64,000 nucleotides of DNA from Sphaerotilus microaerophilus (GCF_023734135.1 NZ_AP025730.1:2976001-3040000), one strand, 5' to 3'. Counted from the first letter of the stretch, positions 8,295 through 17,654 are shown. Translations and numbers: made by a program. The notes: generated by a model not told the origin, from the letters alone.

Positions 8295-11205
8295 CGGCCT
8301 GAACTGTTCAACAAGCGGGTCTATGAACTCGCGGGACTCGACATCTATCGAATCCGCCGCTTGCGCAGAGCCACGAAGTCGATGTGGGGTTTGAGAAGTA
8401 CCGGGATACTCGCGTGCCAGTGGCGCGTGAGTTCGCGGCGGAACGGCACTTCACGGTTTACGCCATCTGTGAGTTTGGCGCGGGCAACACCCTCGACAAC
8501 GATGTGCACAGCGTGAGGTCCGGGAGTAGCTGGGAGTTGAACTCCACGAACTCCGCGCCAAGCGCGGCGGCCAGCTGAGAGATCCTTTAGCGCAATCGGC
8601 TCGGAGCGAGCCTGCAGGGGCAAAGGACCGGGCGGCGCGTGCATGGTGGAGACGCGGACGCCCTTTGCGAGCAATCGGCCATCCCAGACGCGAACGCGCA
8701 ACTCGCGCGTACTTCCTTCCAGGTTCGCGATCTCAGCCTGAATCCGTGCCAGGCCGGTTTCAGTCGCGTAGACGCACATGTCCAAGCGGAAACGCGCGCG
8801 TTCGAGATAATTGGCCTGCACAGTCGCTGCCCACTCGCCCAGGACTTCGTCATCTCGCCCGACGCGGTTGATATCTACGTGCCACACCTCGTGTCCAGCG
8901 CCGCGACGAACGCGGACACCGGGGCTGTTTCGAGTGAGAGTCCTGCCCGATGCCGTACGGAGGGTGACCGTCGACAGCCCACCGCCGTGCGAGCTCCATA
9001 GCCATGCAATCACGAGCCGACCCTGCGGGAGGTCCGAGGGGAAAGTCTGCTTGGTTACCAGTCCAGGGGTGACCTCCCAGGAGGATTCGAGGATCGTTGT
9101 GAGATCCTGCGCGTCGCGGGCAACGTCGGCGAAGCGTTTTCGTAGGTGAATGTCGTCGTTGTCGACTTGTGCGAAGGTCGCACCGCTCGCGGTCGCCATG
9201 TCGTGGAGAACCGCGTTCGCGCCTTCGGGCGACGTCGAGAGATCTCCGAATGCAGTGGTGTGTATCTCGACGTTGTTCGCGACAAGCGTGGGGTAGCGAT
9301 CGATGGCCCAAGGGGCGCGGTTCTGCTTGCCGTCCGAAAGGAAAACCACCAGACGCCGTGACGCGGGCTCCGCGACGGCCGTGAGTTGTTCCCACGCAGC
9401 GGTTAGTGCAAGTCCGTAGCAAGTCGCGCCCCCAATCGTCCCGCCTGTGTTGATGGCTGCGATCGCCGAGCCAAACGCGGCCGTCGTCGATGAGTCCAAC
9501 GGTCCCAAAGCGCGCTCCGCCATCGTGTCGACGGCGGCACCGAAGGGAACGATCCCTACACGGTGGTTTCCTTCAAGGTCCAAAAGCGATAGGAAAACTC
9601 CTGCTGCCGCGCGTGCCGCTTCCATCTTCGTGACGCCATCGGGGAGGACGGAGTTCATCGAGCCGGAGCGATCGACGACGATCACCACGTCGACCTTGCG
9701 CGCGAGCGCATTCCCGTGGTCGGCGAAGAAACCTGCCGCACATTGGAGGTACTGGTTCGCGATCGCCGGGTCCGCGATAACAAGCGTCTGCTCATGGCTC
9801 GTGTGCATAGCACTCTGCGAGATGTTCATCGAACCGCAGAGCACACGCCCCTGGCGGAGCGTCTCGTTGTCACGAAGCGTATCGACGAGAACTGCCTTGT
9901 TGTGTATATCTTCCGCGCGCTCTATGTCGAGCCCAGGCCCAGCCAGAGACGACGGGAATACCTCGTTACCCACAACGCCATGGACCTGCAATCCCGCAGA
10001 GCCGAGCCCTTTGAGCCGGGCAATGACATCGTTCGGACCTGCGAACCCATCGAAATCCCCTCCTTCGGTAATCTGCTCCATCAAAACTAGAACGTCTTGC
10101 GTCGCGCTCGCGAGGTGATCGTCGATGACCTTGAAGAGGTCGATGCCCGGCGAGACAGTGGTCGATGGAGAAAAGCGTACCTTCCAAGAGTAGATGCCAG
10201 GGAGGTGGACGCCAGGAACGAGGTGCTCAGTAGGCGTAGGCGTCTTGAATACCAGCGTGCGAGCGACGGCTGGGTCCGGCGCACCGGCTCCAGCACCCCA
10301 CCAGCGATTGAATTCGTTCACGAACGCCTTCACCACTCCGGGTTCGTCGGTGAGAATGGCATCTTCGCTACGCACTGGCGGACACGCGGGGTCGACCGGA
10401 GTTATGTTGTGAGACCCACACCAGAGGCGCTTGTGGTCGAAGACGAAGAACTTCGCGTGATGAATCCCACGGCGCTGCACGCGCGCCGAGTCGGTGCCGT
10501 CGTCGCCAGCTGGGTGAGCAGAACTCGCGCGAAAGATCTCGACATAGGCCAAGCTGCTCCAGCCACTCTCGCCACTCTTACCGAGTTGGATTGTGAGTGT
10601 TCCGTCGGAGGCTGCACGTATCCTTCGTGCGACCGGGTTGTTGGCGTCATCAGTGCCGCCCTCGGCGGTCGATACGACGAACTCACCAGGGCCAGCCGAG
10701 AGGTACTCGAAGAAGGTTGTCGTTCCCGAGACTGGCCTGGAGAACACTGTCTGACCTTGAACGAGTACCACGTTGCGCGACCCGTACGCGGCTTCACCAC
10801 ACACGACCCGCACGTAGTAGTACTCGTCCCGCTCCAAAAGGATCCGCCAGGTTCGCGGACCGAGGCTGTTGCGCGCTGCGTAGCACTCACGTAGCAAGGG
10901 AGATACAAAGTCAGCAGAGGGCAAGCCCTTTGGACCCACGTCGGCGGTGACGTCTGTATCCCAACCGTAGGTCATTGCCCCCTTCGGACCGAATAGCGCG
11001 CCCGTGTCGACCGCGAATCCTGCCGGTGCTGCCGTGGCCTCAGACTGAAAGCTCACACGTGCCACGAGTGCTGGGAGATTCTCGTCAGCAACCTGCACTG
11101 GACCGCGTTGCGCAGTGAGATAGCCGCGCTGCCATCGGTGCCCGGCATTTCCAAAGATGCGCACGGAAACCCCGGACGCCGCCTTCTGCGCAAGCCGCTC
11201 CGCGA

Positions 11206-11223
11206 TGACTTAGGACTTACGCA
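11206..11223. repeat. IS left end: 5-bp target duplication and 13-bp inverted repeat
   Basis: TGACT at 11206-11210 is the target-site copy. TAGGACTTACGCA at 11211-11223 is the terminal inverted repeat, a perfect complement of the right end. Confidence 0.9.
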
Positions 11224-12368
11224 AACGTTTAAATCAAACTAGATTATTTAATATATCGGCGCCGATTTCGTGGTATTTGTGATAATATATTCACCATGAA
11301 ACCCACGAGCCGAGACTACTGCCAATTTCTGATATCCACACAAATCAACTACACGCAGACCTATTTTGCGGATCACCATCAGAGGTTTTCTCATGACGCC
11401 ATAAATCGCTACTTGCAGGCTGCCAATATCAGCCCGGCCGATGTCTGGAATCTGGCCCGACGAAACATCGAATTTGACGACGATGCCTGCCTGGTTTTCG
11501 ATGACAGCGTTCTGGACAAGAACCACTCGCACAAAATCGAGCTGGTGCGCAAACAGTACAGCGGCAACGCCCACGGCCTGATCAAGGGCATTGGGGTGGT
11601 CAACTGCCTGTACGTGAACATCAAGACCGGCCACTACTGGATCATCGACTGGCGCATCTATGCGCCTGACGAAGACGGCAAGTCCAAGCTGGATCATGTC
11701 CAGGAGATGTTCGACAATGCCATGGCGCACAAGAAGCTGCCCTTTCGCACCGTGCTGATGGACTCCTGGTACGCCACCATGGATCTGATGAAGCACATCC
11801 ACCGGGCGGGCAAGCACTTCTACTGCCCGCTCAAGAGCAATCGCAAGGTTGACGACAGCCAAGGCCAGCAGCCCTACAAGGCGGTCAGTACGCTGCAGTG
11901 GAGTGCCCAAGAACATGTGCATGGCAAACACGTCAAACTGTTCAAGTTTCCCAGTGACATCAAGCTGAAACTGTTCCGGGTTGTGGTTGATACCAATCGC
12001 ACGGACTGGGTTGTGACAAACGACCTATCTCAAGATTCGACGGACGATACGCATGAGATGTGTGCCGTGCGCTGGAAGATTGAGCAGTACCACAGGGAGA
12101 TCAAGCAGGTTCTTGGCATCGAAAAATGTCAGTGCAGAATGGCCCGGTCACAGAAGAATCACATCGCCTGCGCGATATTGGCCTGGGTCCACCTCTGCGA
12201 GACGGCCAAAGCGCTGAAGACAAACATCTACAGCCTGAAGAAGGGAATCCTCTCGGAATTCCTCAAGAAGGAACTTCGGTCACCAACCATTCGCATGGCA
12301 CCCATCTGACATATTGAGTCGAAATGGCGAATCATTGCGCTAGCTGAAGTGACCCTGCGTAAGTCCTA
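11211..12368 (+). mobile_element. Complete insertion sequence with one DDE transposase (IS701/IS4-like)
   Basis: A 1158-bp element bounded by perfect 13-bp inverted repeats and flanked by a 5-bp TGACT direct repeat. It encodes one transposase on the plus strand, opposite to the disrupted host gene. GC content is clearly lower than the surrounding chromosome, with an AT-rich leader at 11220-11295. Intact ends, intact transposase and a perfect duplication indicate a recent insertion. The family label rests on the transposase sequence as remembered. Confidence 0.9.
11296..12309 (+). CDS. IS701/IS4-like family transposase
   Basis: A full-length DDE transposase of 337 residues. The first acidic residues are in LVFDDSVLDKN, the second in TVLMDSWYATMDLMKHI, and the third in the RWKIEQYHREIKQVLGIE block (the YREK-like segment of the IS4/IS701 supergroup). 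The frame is uninterrupted and fills the element, leaving 85 bp of leader and 59 bp of tail to the ends. An AT-rich stretch just upstream (GTGATAATATATTC) could supply a -10 element. It is probably active. Confidence 0.9.
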   Translation: MKPTSRDYCQFLISTQINYTQTYFADHHQRFSHDAINRYLQAANISPADVWNLARRNIEFDDDACLVFDDSVLDKNHSHKIELVRKQYSGNAHGLIKGIGVVNCLYVNIKTGHYWIIDWRIYAPDEDGKSKLDHVQEMFDNAMAHKKLPFRTVLMDSWYATMDLMKHIHRAGKHFYCPLKSNRKVDDSQGQQPYKAVSTLQWSAQEHVHGKHVKLFKFPSDIKLKLFRVVVDTNRTDWVVTNDLSQDSTDDTHEMCAVRWKIEQYHREIKQVLGIEKCQCRMARSQKNHIACAILAWVHLCETAKALKTNIYSLKKGILSEFLKKELRSPTIRMAPI

Positions 12369-12373
12369 TGACT
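12356..12373. repeat. IS right end: 13-bp inverted repeat and 5-bp target duplication
   Basis: TGCGTAAGTCCTA at 12356-12368 is the inverted repeat. TGACT at 12369-12373 is the second target copy, identical to 11206-11210. Confidence 0.9.
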
Positions 12374-12574
12374 TTTACTTTGGCGCTGCCGGCTGTGCCG
12401 TCGTCACTGAAATTGAAGGTCATGCTGCTGACCTCAATGGTGCTCGTCGCGAGATCGATCTGGGAAATCAACTCCTGAAGGATGTCGACTTGATCTTCCG
12501 CGTCGTTTCCAAGCCACGCGAAGCGGTGATCGACCCTACCAGTGAACAGCACTCTCGTTGCCATGTTTCCTCCG

Positions 12575-14284
12575 CTACTCCTGGCACGTGGCCTGATCTT
12601 GGATTTCGTCACCATTGGCATCGAACGCGACACAATCAATCATGGAGTACCATTTATTTCTTGGACCTCGCGACACCTTCTGACCAGTGACTTTGTCGTA
12701 TGCAAAATTGTATGTCCGGAGTTCAATCATTGGCCCACGGACTCGGACAACGACACTCTGATAATCATTGGTTCCATCAGCGTCCGGACAGATCGGACTC
12801 ATCATCTTGACCTCCGGGCTGTTATCCGGGCAACGGTGAACCGCTCCCGCAGTCCCTACGGTCACGTACTGCACCTTGCGGCGCAGGCCGGAAACGATGT
12901 GCTCGTGCTCGATTCGCTGGTAGTAGTGATGATGTCCGCTGAGCACCAACCGTAGTTTCTTGAAGAAGTCGGTCGGGCCGGAGTCGTCCATGAACATGGA
13001 CTCCAGACACGCAAGGAGTTCCATGTTGTGACCGTAGTATCCACCATACCCCCTGGGTCCATGGTGCGCGATCACTATGATGTTGTCGATATCGAGGCGT
13101 GCAGAGGCGTTCGCCAAGTCATTGCGCAGCCACTGCACTTGGGAAGAGGGGGAGCTGCCGCATGATCCCAATCCTGGTTCGCCTGGTTCGGCAAGCACGA
13201 CGAAGTGCGTGCGCCCGTAGTCGACCGAGTAGTAGGTCGCCGGAGCAGCGGGCCCCTCAGTCCCGAAGTATTTCTTGAATGATGACGAATCATCGTTGTT
13301 GCCTATGGCCGGATAGAATGGGTTGTCTTTTAACAACAATGATCCATTGGCAAAGAACTCCGACCAGCGCTTTCGCGTCTCTGCTTCCGATTCGCCGAAT
13401 TTCTGTGTCATGTCGCCAGTGTGAAAGACCGGCCCGCCGTTACGACCCATATTTATTTGCAGCGCCGCGGAAAATGCAGACACATCTTTCCAGACGGTCC
13501 AGTGATACGAGGTTTGCGCTTGAACATCTCCGAGCACCGAGAAACTGAAGTCACCTGCCGTCGGCGCAGTCACGATACTTCCCGCAGGGTGTTGGCCAAT
13601 CGACAGGCCCGGGGCAGGACGCAGTGCTGGTTTCACGTCTCCGATCAGGAAGGAGTAGCGACTGTTCGTCGCAAGCCCCGTGACCCGAACCGAGTGGACG
13701 CAGTTCTTGCCGGAGTCGTCGCACTTTGCGCTTCCCCCCACCCAGCGCGGCACGCTGCGAACAGCTGGACCGGGCGGTGTGGCGATGTGGATGACGGACC
13801 TGGCAGGCACATCGGTCTCCCAGCGAATGACCACCGATGACGATGTCACGTCGGTCAACCACGGGCCCTTGCGGTTGGTAGCCAATCTTGGAAGGAGCGG
13901 AAACACCACCTGTGCAGGTAGACCGATTGGGTAGACCGGGGACTGGCGCGTTGAGTCGGGACTCCAGATCCGAATACCATTGATGATTGGAAGCCCTGGA
14001 GTCCCGAGCACGCATCGGCTCACCCCTTTGCAGAATGACAACACACGGCCGGTCTGCTCGTGCACCGCAATGCAGGTGGCGGGGACTGATGAGGCGCCTT
14101 GAGGCCGCACAAAGACACACTGGACGTTCCTGCGCGGGGTATCGGAGGAAATGGTCGCTGTCTGATCGATCGAGTTGGTTTCCTCGGCGCGGATGCTGAT
14201 GGAGGTCAGAAGTACCAAGGCAACGATCAGTTGATACGCAATCTGGAGATTCATGACCATGCAATGCTGAAATGGGAGATTCAC
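12575..14284 (-). CDS. Secreted purple-acid-phosphatase-like metallophosphoesterase
   Basis: A calcineurin-like phosphoesterase of up to 569 residues. The N-terminus carries a hydrophobic stretch (LIVALVLLTSISIRA) resembling a signal peptide, so the product is probably exported. Around residues 130-230 lies a fibronectin-like region with GPWLTDVTSSSVVIRWETD, typical of the N-domain of purple acid phosphatases. The catalytic domain then shows GDVQ, TGDMTQ, GNND, AHHGPRG and SGHHHYYQR. Two motif positions are atypical: Gln instead of His in GDxH and Asn instead of His in GNHD, so the catalytic efficiency or metal set may differ. Possible starts are GTG 14284, ATG 14260 and ATG 14254; none has a strong ribosome site. 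It sits 10 bp upstream of the PLD-vWA gene and is probably co-transcribed with it. Lower GC than the core genome. Confidence 0.8.
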   Translation of the reverse strand: MNLPFQHCMVMNLQIAYQLIVALVLLTSISIRAEETNSIDQTATISSDTPRRNVQCVFVRPQGASSVPATCIAVHEQTGRVLSFCKGVSRCVLGTPGLPIINGIRIWSPDSTRQSPVYPIGLPAQVVFPLLPRLATNRKGPWLTDVTSSSVVIRWETDVPARSVIHIATPPGPAVRSVPRWVGGSAKCDDSGKNCVHSVRVTGLATNSRYSFLIGDVKPALRPAPGLSIGQHPAGSIVTAPTAGDFSFSVLGDVQAQTSYHWTVWKDVSAFSAALQINMGRNGGPVFHTGDMTQKFGESEAETRKRWSEFFANGSLLLKDNPFYPAIGNNDDSSSFKKYFGTEGPAAPATYYSVDYGRTHFVVLAEPGEPGLGSCGSSPSSQVQWLRNDLANASARLDIDNIIVIAHHGPRGYGGYYGHNMELLACLESMFMDDSGPTDFFKKLRLVLSGHHHYYQRIEHEHIVSGLRRKVQYVTVGTAGAVHRCPDNSPEVKMMSPICPDADGTNDYQSVVVRVRGPMIELRTYNFAYDKVTGQKVSRGPRNKWYSMIDCVAFDANGDEIQDQATCQE

Positions 14285-14340
14285 GGATCAAGCGACTCAG
14301 TGGAGTCCAACTGAGGGGAGTTGGGCGACGCCCTCTCTGC

Positions 14341-14697
14341 TCACTTCAGCCAGTGCAGCCTCAAGATGACATCCGCCTGCGCTGGCAAGGCTGCAAGGTC
14401 GATCGGATGAGACTGCGTTGTGATGAAGTCGCCTCGCGATACCTGTCCGGTCTGAAGCCTGTCGAGGTGCGCCCGGAGTTCGTAGCGGCAACCGTGCTTC
14501 GCGGTGGCTGGGATATCCAGAGTGAATGGCAGTGTTTCGTGCGGGTCGCCCGACCAATGCGTGTTTCTCAGGACGGTACGGGCCACCAGCGTGGCAGGAG
14601 CGTCGGCAAGGGAGGTGTCCTCAAGAAGAATGATCAGGTCGGCATCCCGAAAAGCCGGAGCACCGGTATCGAACAGGGCTTTTCCATGGAGGAGCAT
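14341..14697 (-). CDS. YbaY/YscW-like beta-domain protein
   Basis: A small protein of 118 residues. The pattern LIILLEDTSLADAPATLVAR, then LPFTLDIP and YELRAHLD, with a late ITTQSHPI, matches the YbaY / type III secretion lipoprotein chaperone (YscW) domain, a beta-sandwich usually found on periplasmic lipoproteins. This copy has no signal peptide or lipobox, so its location is unclear. ATG at 14697 has an AAGG 6 bases upstream. It lies between the ATP-grasp gene and the phosphoesterase on the same strand. Assignment is by pattern only. Confidence 0.65.
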   Translation of the reverse strand: MLLHGKALFDTGAPAFRDADLIILLEDTSLADAPATLVARTVLRNTHWSGDPHETLPFTLDIPATAKHGCRYELRAHLDRLQTGQVSRGDFITTQSHPIDLAALPAQADVILRLHWLK

Positions 14698-14743
14698 GAC
14701 GGGCCTTGCAGAAGGGAGGACAGAAGTTCAGGGCCTTGCGCCG

Positions 14744-15667
14744 TCAATCCCTGCCGAGGAGCAGATGTGCCAAGGCCTCGGAGATCGGTTGGCCTGTATT
14801 CGCCTCATAGAAGCTGTACCCGGGACTGGCGTTGACTTCAAAGCACCAGACCCGCCCATCGGGCGCAATCCGCAGGTCGATTCCGGAGAAGAGCAGGCCG
14901 AGCCCTGCCGTCACATGAAGGCAGCGCTCGGCGAGCTCGTCCTGCAGTGTGTAGGGGACGAGTCTTGGCGGCGGTCCCTCCGAAGCGGCGTATCGGTAAT
15001 CGTCTGCCTGGGCATGGGCCGCCGTGGCAAAGATGCGCGTGCCGACCACATGCACGCGGACGTCAAGGCCTTCCACCTTCTCCTGGAACTGCACTGGGCA
15101 TGCCCGAATCCGGTCCAACCTGGTCAGGTCTTCGTCGCGCAGTTCGCGAACGATGGAGCGTTCACTGCTGATGGATTTATACACAACCCGGCCCAGGCGT
15201 TCCCGGAAGTCGATTGCCTCCTCTGGTCGATTCGTGATCAGGGTCTGCGGCAAGGCGAACCCATGTTGCCGAATCAATTGGCTCTGATACGGTTTGGAGC
15301 CGTTCGAAGCCATGTCCGAGGCGCGATTGACCACTCGGGCGGGAGCGATCTCCATCCACGTGACGAGGCCGATGCACACGTCCTGTGCACGCTGCCGGGC
15401 CGCAGAGCCCTTCGGTTCATCCTTGAACTCGGGAATCAACTGCTCGTCCATCATGCGCGTATAGACCCCACGCACGTCCTCCAGTCGGATGACCTGGCCA
15501 TCCACGGTCAAGCAGCCCCGTACCCCGGAAGGACTTACCCCGAAGCCAAACTCTGCCCAGGGTGAGCGCCGCTGGTTGAAGCTCACGACGGTCGCACCCA
15601 GACGCTCAAGGTGCGACTGCAACAGTGCGAGGGGTACCTCGGAAGGGATGCCGCAGAGCAGGATCAT
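14744..15667 (-). CDS. ATP-grasp ligase (RimK/MvdD-like)
   Basis: A 307-residue ATP-grasp enzyme, expected to activate a carboxylate with ATP and ligate it to an amine or hydroxyl. Residues 1-110 form the N-terminal domain. ATP-binding and catalytic positions appear as VVYKSISSERSIV (Lys ~164), FQEKVEGLDVRVHVVG (Glu/Arg ~196-204) and SGIDLRIAPDG with CFEVNASPG (Asp ~264, Glu ~277, Asn ~279). The ending TGQPISEALA is typical of peptide-modifying ATP-grasps related to graspetide ligases and RimK. It starts 8 bp after the stop of the 239-residue partner, so the two are probably made together. No obvious short precursor peptide was found; candidate substrates are the SGRPNPxW proteins of the cluster. 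Substrate unknown. Confidence 0.8.
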   Translation of the reverse strand: MILLCGIPSEVPLALLQSHLERLGATVVSFNQRRSPWAEFGFGVSPSGVRGCLTVDGQVIRLEDVRGVYTRMMDEQLIPEFKDEPKGSAARQRAQDVCIGLVTWMEIAPARVVNRASDMASNGSKPYQSQLIRQHGFALPQTLITNRPEEAIDFRERLGRVVYKSISSERSIVRELRDEDLTRLDRIRACPVQFQEKVEGLDVRVHVVGTRIFATAAHAQADDYRYAASEGPPPRLVPYTLQDELAERCLHVTAGLGLLFSGIDLRIAPDGRVWCFEVNASPGYSFYEANTGQPISEALAHLLLGRD

Positions 15668-15674
15668 GGTCGAT

Positions 15675-16394
15675 TCACGTCCGTGTCAGCGCACTCGCCA
15701 CAGCGTCGGCCAGGGCATTCCCGGACGATGACAGGTCCGGCATGGGCGTGGCGTCGAAGAACTGCCAGCCAGCGGTGGGGGTAACAAGAAACGTCAGGCC
15801 GAGGAGGCGAGTTTTGGATCGTTCGGCCAACCGAGTACAAGCAGGCAGGAGATCAACCGGAGCACGACCCTCCACCACTTGCCCGTCGAGCAGGAGGAGT
15901 GTTTCTGTGTCCGGCCCTTCGCTGTCCTGCCCCGTGTCGACAGCCACCCCCTGCCAGCGCCATGCGGCCACCGGCAGGCCGGCAGAGAGTGCGCGCGCTA
16001 CCCACCATGACCGGTCCGGCCAAGGTCCGCACAAGCCGGTTGCAGTAGGCCTGTTGATGACGGGGCAGGCGAGTCCGTATAGCCAACTGGTGTACAGAGC
16101 CAGCAGTTCTTCAGTCGCATAGCCACGATCAGCCCTCTCCACTTGGGCGAGGGCCGAGGCCGGAACGGCATACAGGCGGTTCAGGACGCCGCGCAGACAC
16201 GACGAAGCTACGTTGATTCCGTTCGGCAGCAAGACCTCCGAGGACTCGACTGTGCCGCCGGTCCGATAGGACCAACGGGCCAGACCGATATCCTCGGGAC
16301 TCGCGTGGATCAATGGATCAAGGCCACGTTGACGCAGTCGTTCAGCCAAAGCATCGACGCCCGGATCTTCTTGTGCGGACAACACCAGCCACAT
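15675..16394 (-). CDS. Uncharacterised partner of the ATP-grasp ligase
   Basis: A 239-residue protein without a named family. The middle (CLRGVLNRLYAVP, ERADRGYATEELLALY, CPVINRPTATGLCGPW) resembles the pre-ATP-grasp and hinge part of ATP-grasp proteins, but the ATP-binding Lys and the Asp/Glu/Asn metal motif are missing. It may be a degenerate paralogue acting as recognition or scaffold subunit for the adjacent ligase. ATG at 16394 has GGAGAG 9 bases upstream. It lies 27 bp after the astacin gene and 7 bp before the ligase gene. The function is inference from context. Confidence 0.7.
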   Translation of the reverse strand: MWLVLSAQEDPGVDALAERLRQRGLDPLIHASPEDIGLARWSYRTGGTVESSEVLLPNGINVASSCLRGVLNRLYAVPASALAQVERADRGYATEELLALYTSWLYGLACPVINRPTATGLCGPWPDRSWWVARALSAGLPVAAWRWQGVAVDTGQDSEGPDTETLLLLDGQVVEGRAPVDLLPACTRLAERSKTRLLGLTFLVTPTAGWQFFDATPMPDLSSSGNALADAVASALTRT

Positions 16395-16421
16395 GAGCGA
16401 CGCCTCTCCGATCGATCTGGG

Positions 16422-17654
16422 TCAACCACCCTCGCCGGTCTTGAACTGATCGGCGAGTTGCTGGAGTTCTTGGCCGATCGCATCCAACTCGGAAGCTTCG
16501 GCATCCGCTTCGTCGCTCAAGGGGGACAAAGACATATCGGGTCGCAGCGACGGGTCAATGAAATGCCCCAGCTGCTGTATCTGCTTTTCCAACTCGGCGA
16601 TTCGGTCCTCAATCGGCTGAACATCGCGGATCGGCGGCACAGGCGGGAAGGGGGGCTGCACCATGTCGCGGTCTTTGCGGTCTTTGACGTCTTTCCTCAA
16701 CTTACCGTCAGTGCGATCCTTTGTGTCCTTGCGCAGCTTTTGTTCAATGCGGTCTTTGGTGTCCTTTGTATCCTTGCGCCTCTTGACTTGACTCAGATCA
16801 TTGATGTCTTTGACGACGACTTTAGGCGGCGGATAGATGGCATGAACCGTAGCAATGTCGTTCGGACTCAGTCCGTTGCGCTGGCCGATTGCCTGTCCGC
16901 CGAGGGTGACGATGGTGGGCTGGCCGTTCTTCGAGAAGGCCGTGGCCCCATAGTGCATGAGCGAGCCAAAGTCGTAGGCGCCGATGTCGTCGCCGTCGGT
17001 GATGTGCTGGTTGAAGTTGTGTTCGACGCCTGGGGTGATGTTCTGCCACTCGATGCGCACGAAATTGTCGCGGTCCTCACGGCTCTGTTCGTGCCAAAGC
17101 CCGACCGTGTGGCCGATCTCGTGGATGGTGTTGCCCGTGCTGCAGCCGTCGGCCAAATTGATGAACTGCTGGCCGCCGCGCATGCCAACATAGGATGAAC
17201 AGCCATTACCGGGCCGGAAGGTCAGGTAGTTGGGATATTGCCCGGCGTTGGCCGCAGTCCTCAGCACGAAGCGGATGCGGGTGTTGGTCTGCCAGTGGGC
17301 GATGGCATCGGTGATGCGTTGCTGGTTGGGCAGGGCCGGGTCAATGGTGTAGGGGATGGTGGCGTTCGGCCAGCGGAAGTTCTGGCCGGTGATCACACAT
17401 CCCCGCGCCAGTTCGCCGAGGTCTGCCGGCGCTGCCGTGCCCCCACGCACGGCGTCTGCAACCAATTCCATCTCTTCGGCGGAGCCCAGAATGATGTCAC
17501 CCTCGAACACCGCCATGCCGTCCACGACAGCGTACTGCATCGCTCGGCGCGGCATGACCACACCCTGGAAGAAACCGGTGCGCACCTCGTCGCTGGAGCA
17601 GTACTCGCCGGAGCAGTGTCCAGAAGGTTGTGTCGGGTTGGATGGTCTGACCAT
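16422..17654 (-). CDS. Astacin-like (M12A) zinc metalloprotease with Lys/Asp-rich tail
   Basis: A 410-residue protease. The zinc site is perfect: HEIGHTVGLWHEQSREDRD (His178, Glu179, His182, His188), with the Met-turn SLMHYGATAFS (Met233, Tyr235). Residues 40-95 look like a short propeptide (VVDGMAVFEGDIILG) before the mature-like start near FRWPNATIPY. No signal peptide is visible, unlike most bacterial astacins. After the catalytic domain, residues ~283-335 form a repetitive KD/RKD/DTKD segment, followed by a Pro-rich stretch and an acidic helical tail. The ATG at 17654 has AAGGAGA 6 bases upstream and is preferred over a start 12 codons earlier. The gene sits between the SGRPNPxW genes and the ATP-grasp pair on one strand. 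Confidence 0.88.
   Translation of the reverse strand: MVRPSNPTQPSGHCSGEYCSSDEVRTGFFQGVVMPRRAMQYAVVDGMAVFEGDIILGSAEEMELVADAVRGGTAAPADLGELARGCVITGQNFRWPNATIPYTIDPALPNQQRITDAIAHWQTNTRIRFVLRTAANAGQYPNYLTFRPGNGCSSYVGMRGGQQFINLADGCSTGNTIHEIGHTVGLWHEQSREDRDNFVRIEWQNITPGVEHNFNQHITDGDDIGAYDFGSLMHYGATAFSKNGQPTIVTLGGQAIGQRNGLSPNDIATVHAIYPPPKVVVKDINDLSQVKRRKDTKDTKDRIEQKLRKDTKDRTDGKLRKDVKDRKDRDMVQPPFPPVPPIRDVQPIEDRIAELEKQIQQLGHFIDPSLRPDMSLSPLSDEADAEASELDAIGQELQQLADQFKTGEGG

Larger units (their letters stand above)
8345..12564 (-). pseudogene. PLD-PLD-vWA protein gene, interrupted by an insertion sequence
   Basis: Two pieces of one gene flank the IS: 12564-12369 (65 codons from ATG plus one base) and 11205-8345. 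Joining them across one copy of the TGACT duplication restores a single frame of 1018 residues, reading KVKVIAERLAQKAASGVSVR over the junction. The protein has two phospholipase D motifs, HAKFFVFD with GSHN (about 314-330) and HNKAVLVD with GSMN (about 500-525). A von Willebrand A domain follows (about 570-770) with an intact MIDAS: DRSGS, a TCYG threonine and SDGK. The C-terminal 250 residues are beta-rich and unassigned. The start has a GGAGGA site 4 bases upstream and lies 10 bases after the phosphoesterase stop. Residues 80-1018 remain open after the IS and might be expressed from an internal start, but the first PLD strands are lost. No signal peptide is seen. Confidence 0.85.

Noticed and set aside
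8016..8516. Plus-strand frame with LFNKRVYELAGLDIYRIRRL
   Set aside because: Looks protein-like at first but overlaps the IS3 remnant and the 3' end of the PLD-vWA gene on the opposite strand, and matches no family.
16665..16800. Repeated TCTTTG/TCCTTG-type units that suggest a CRISPR or minisatellite
   Set aside because: The units are irregular, 12-30 bases and in frame; they simply encode the KD-rich tail of the astacin.
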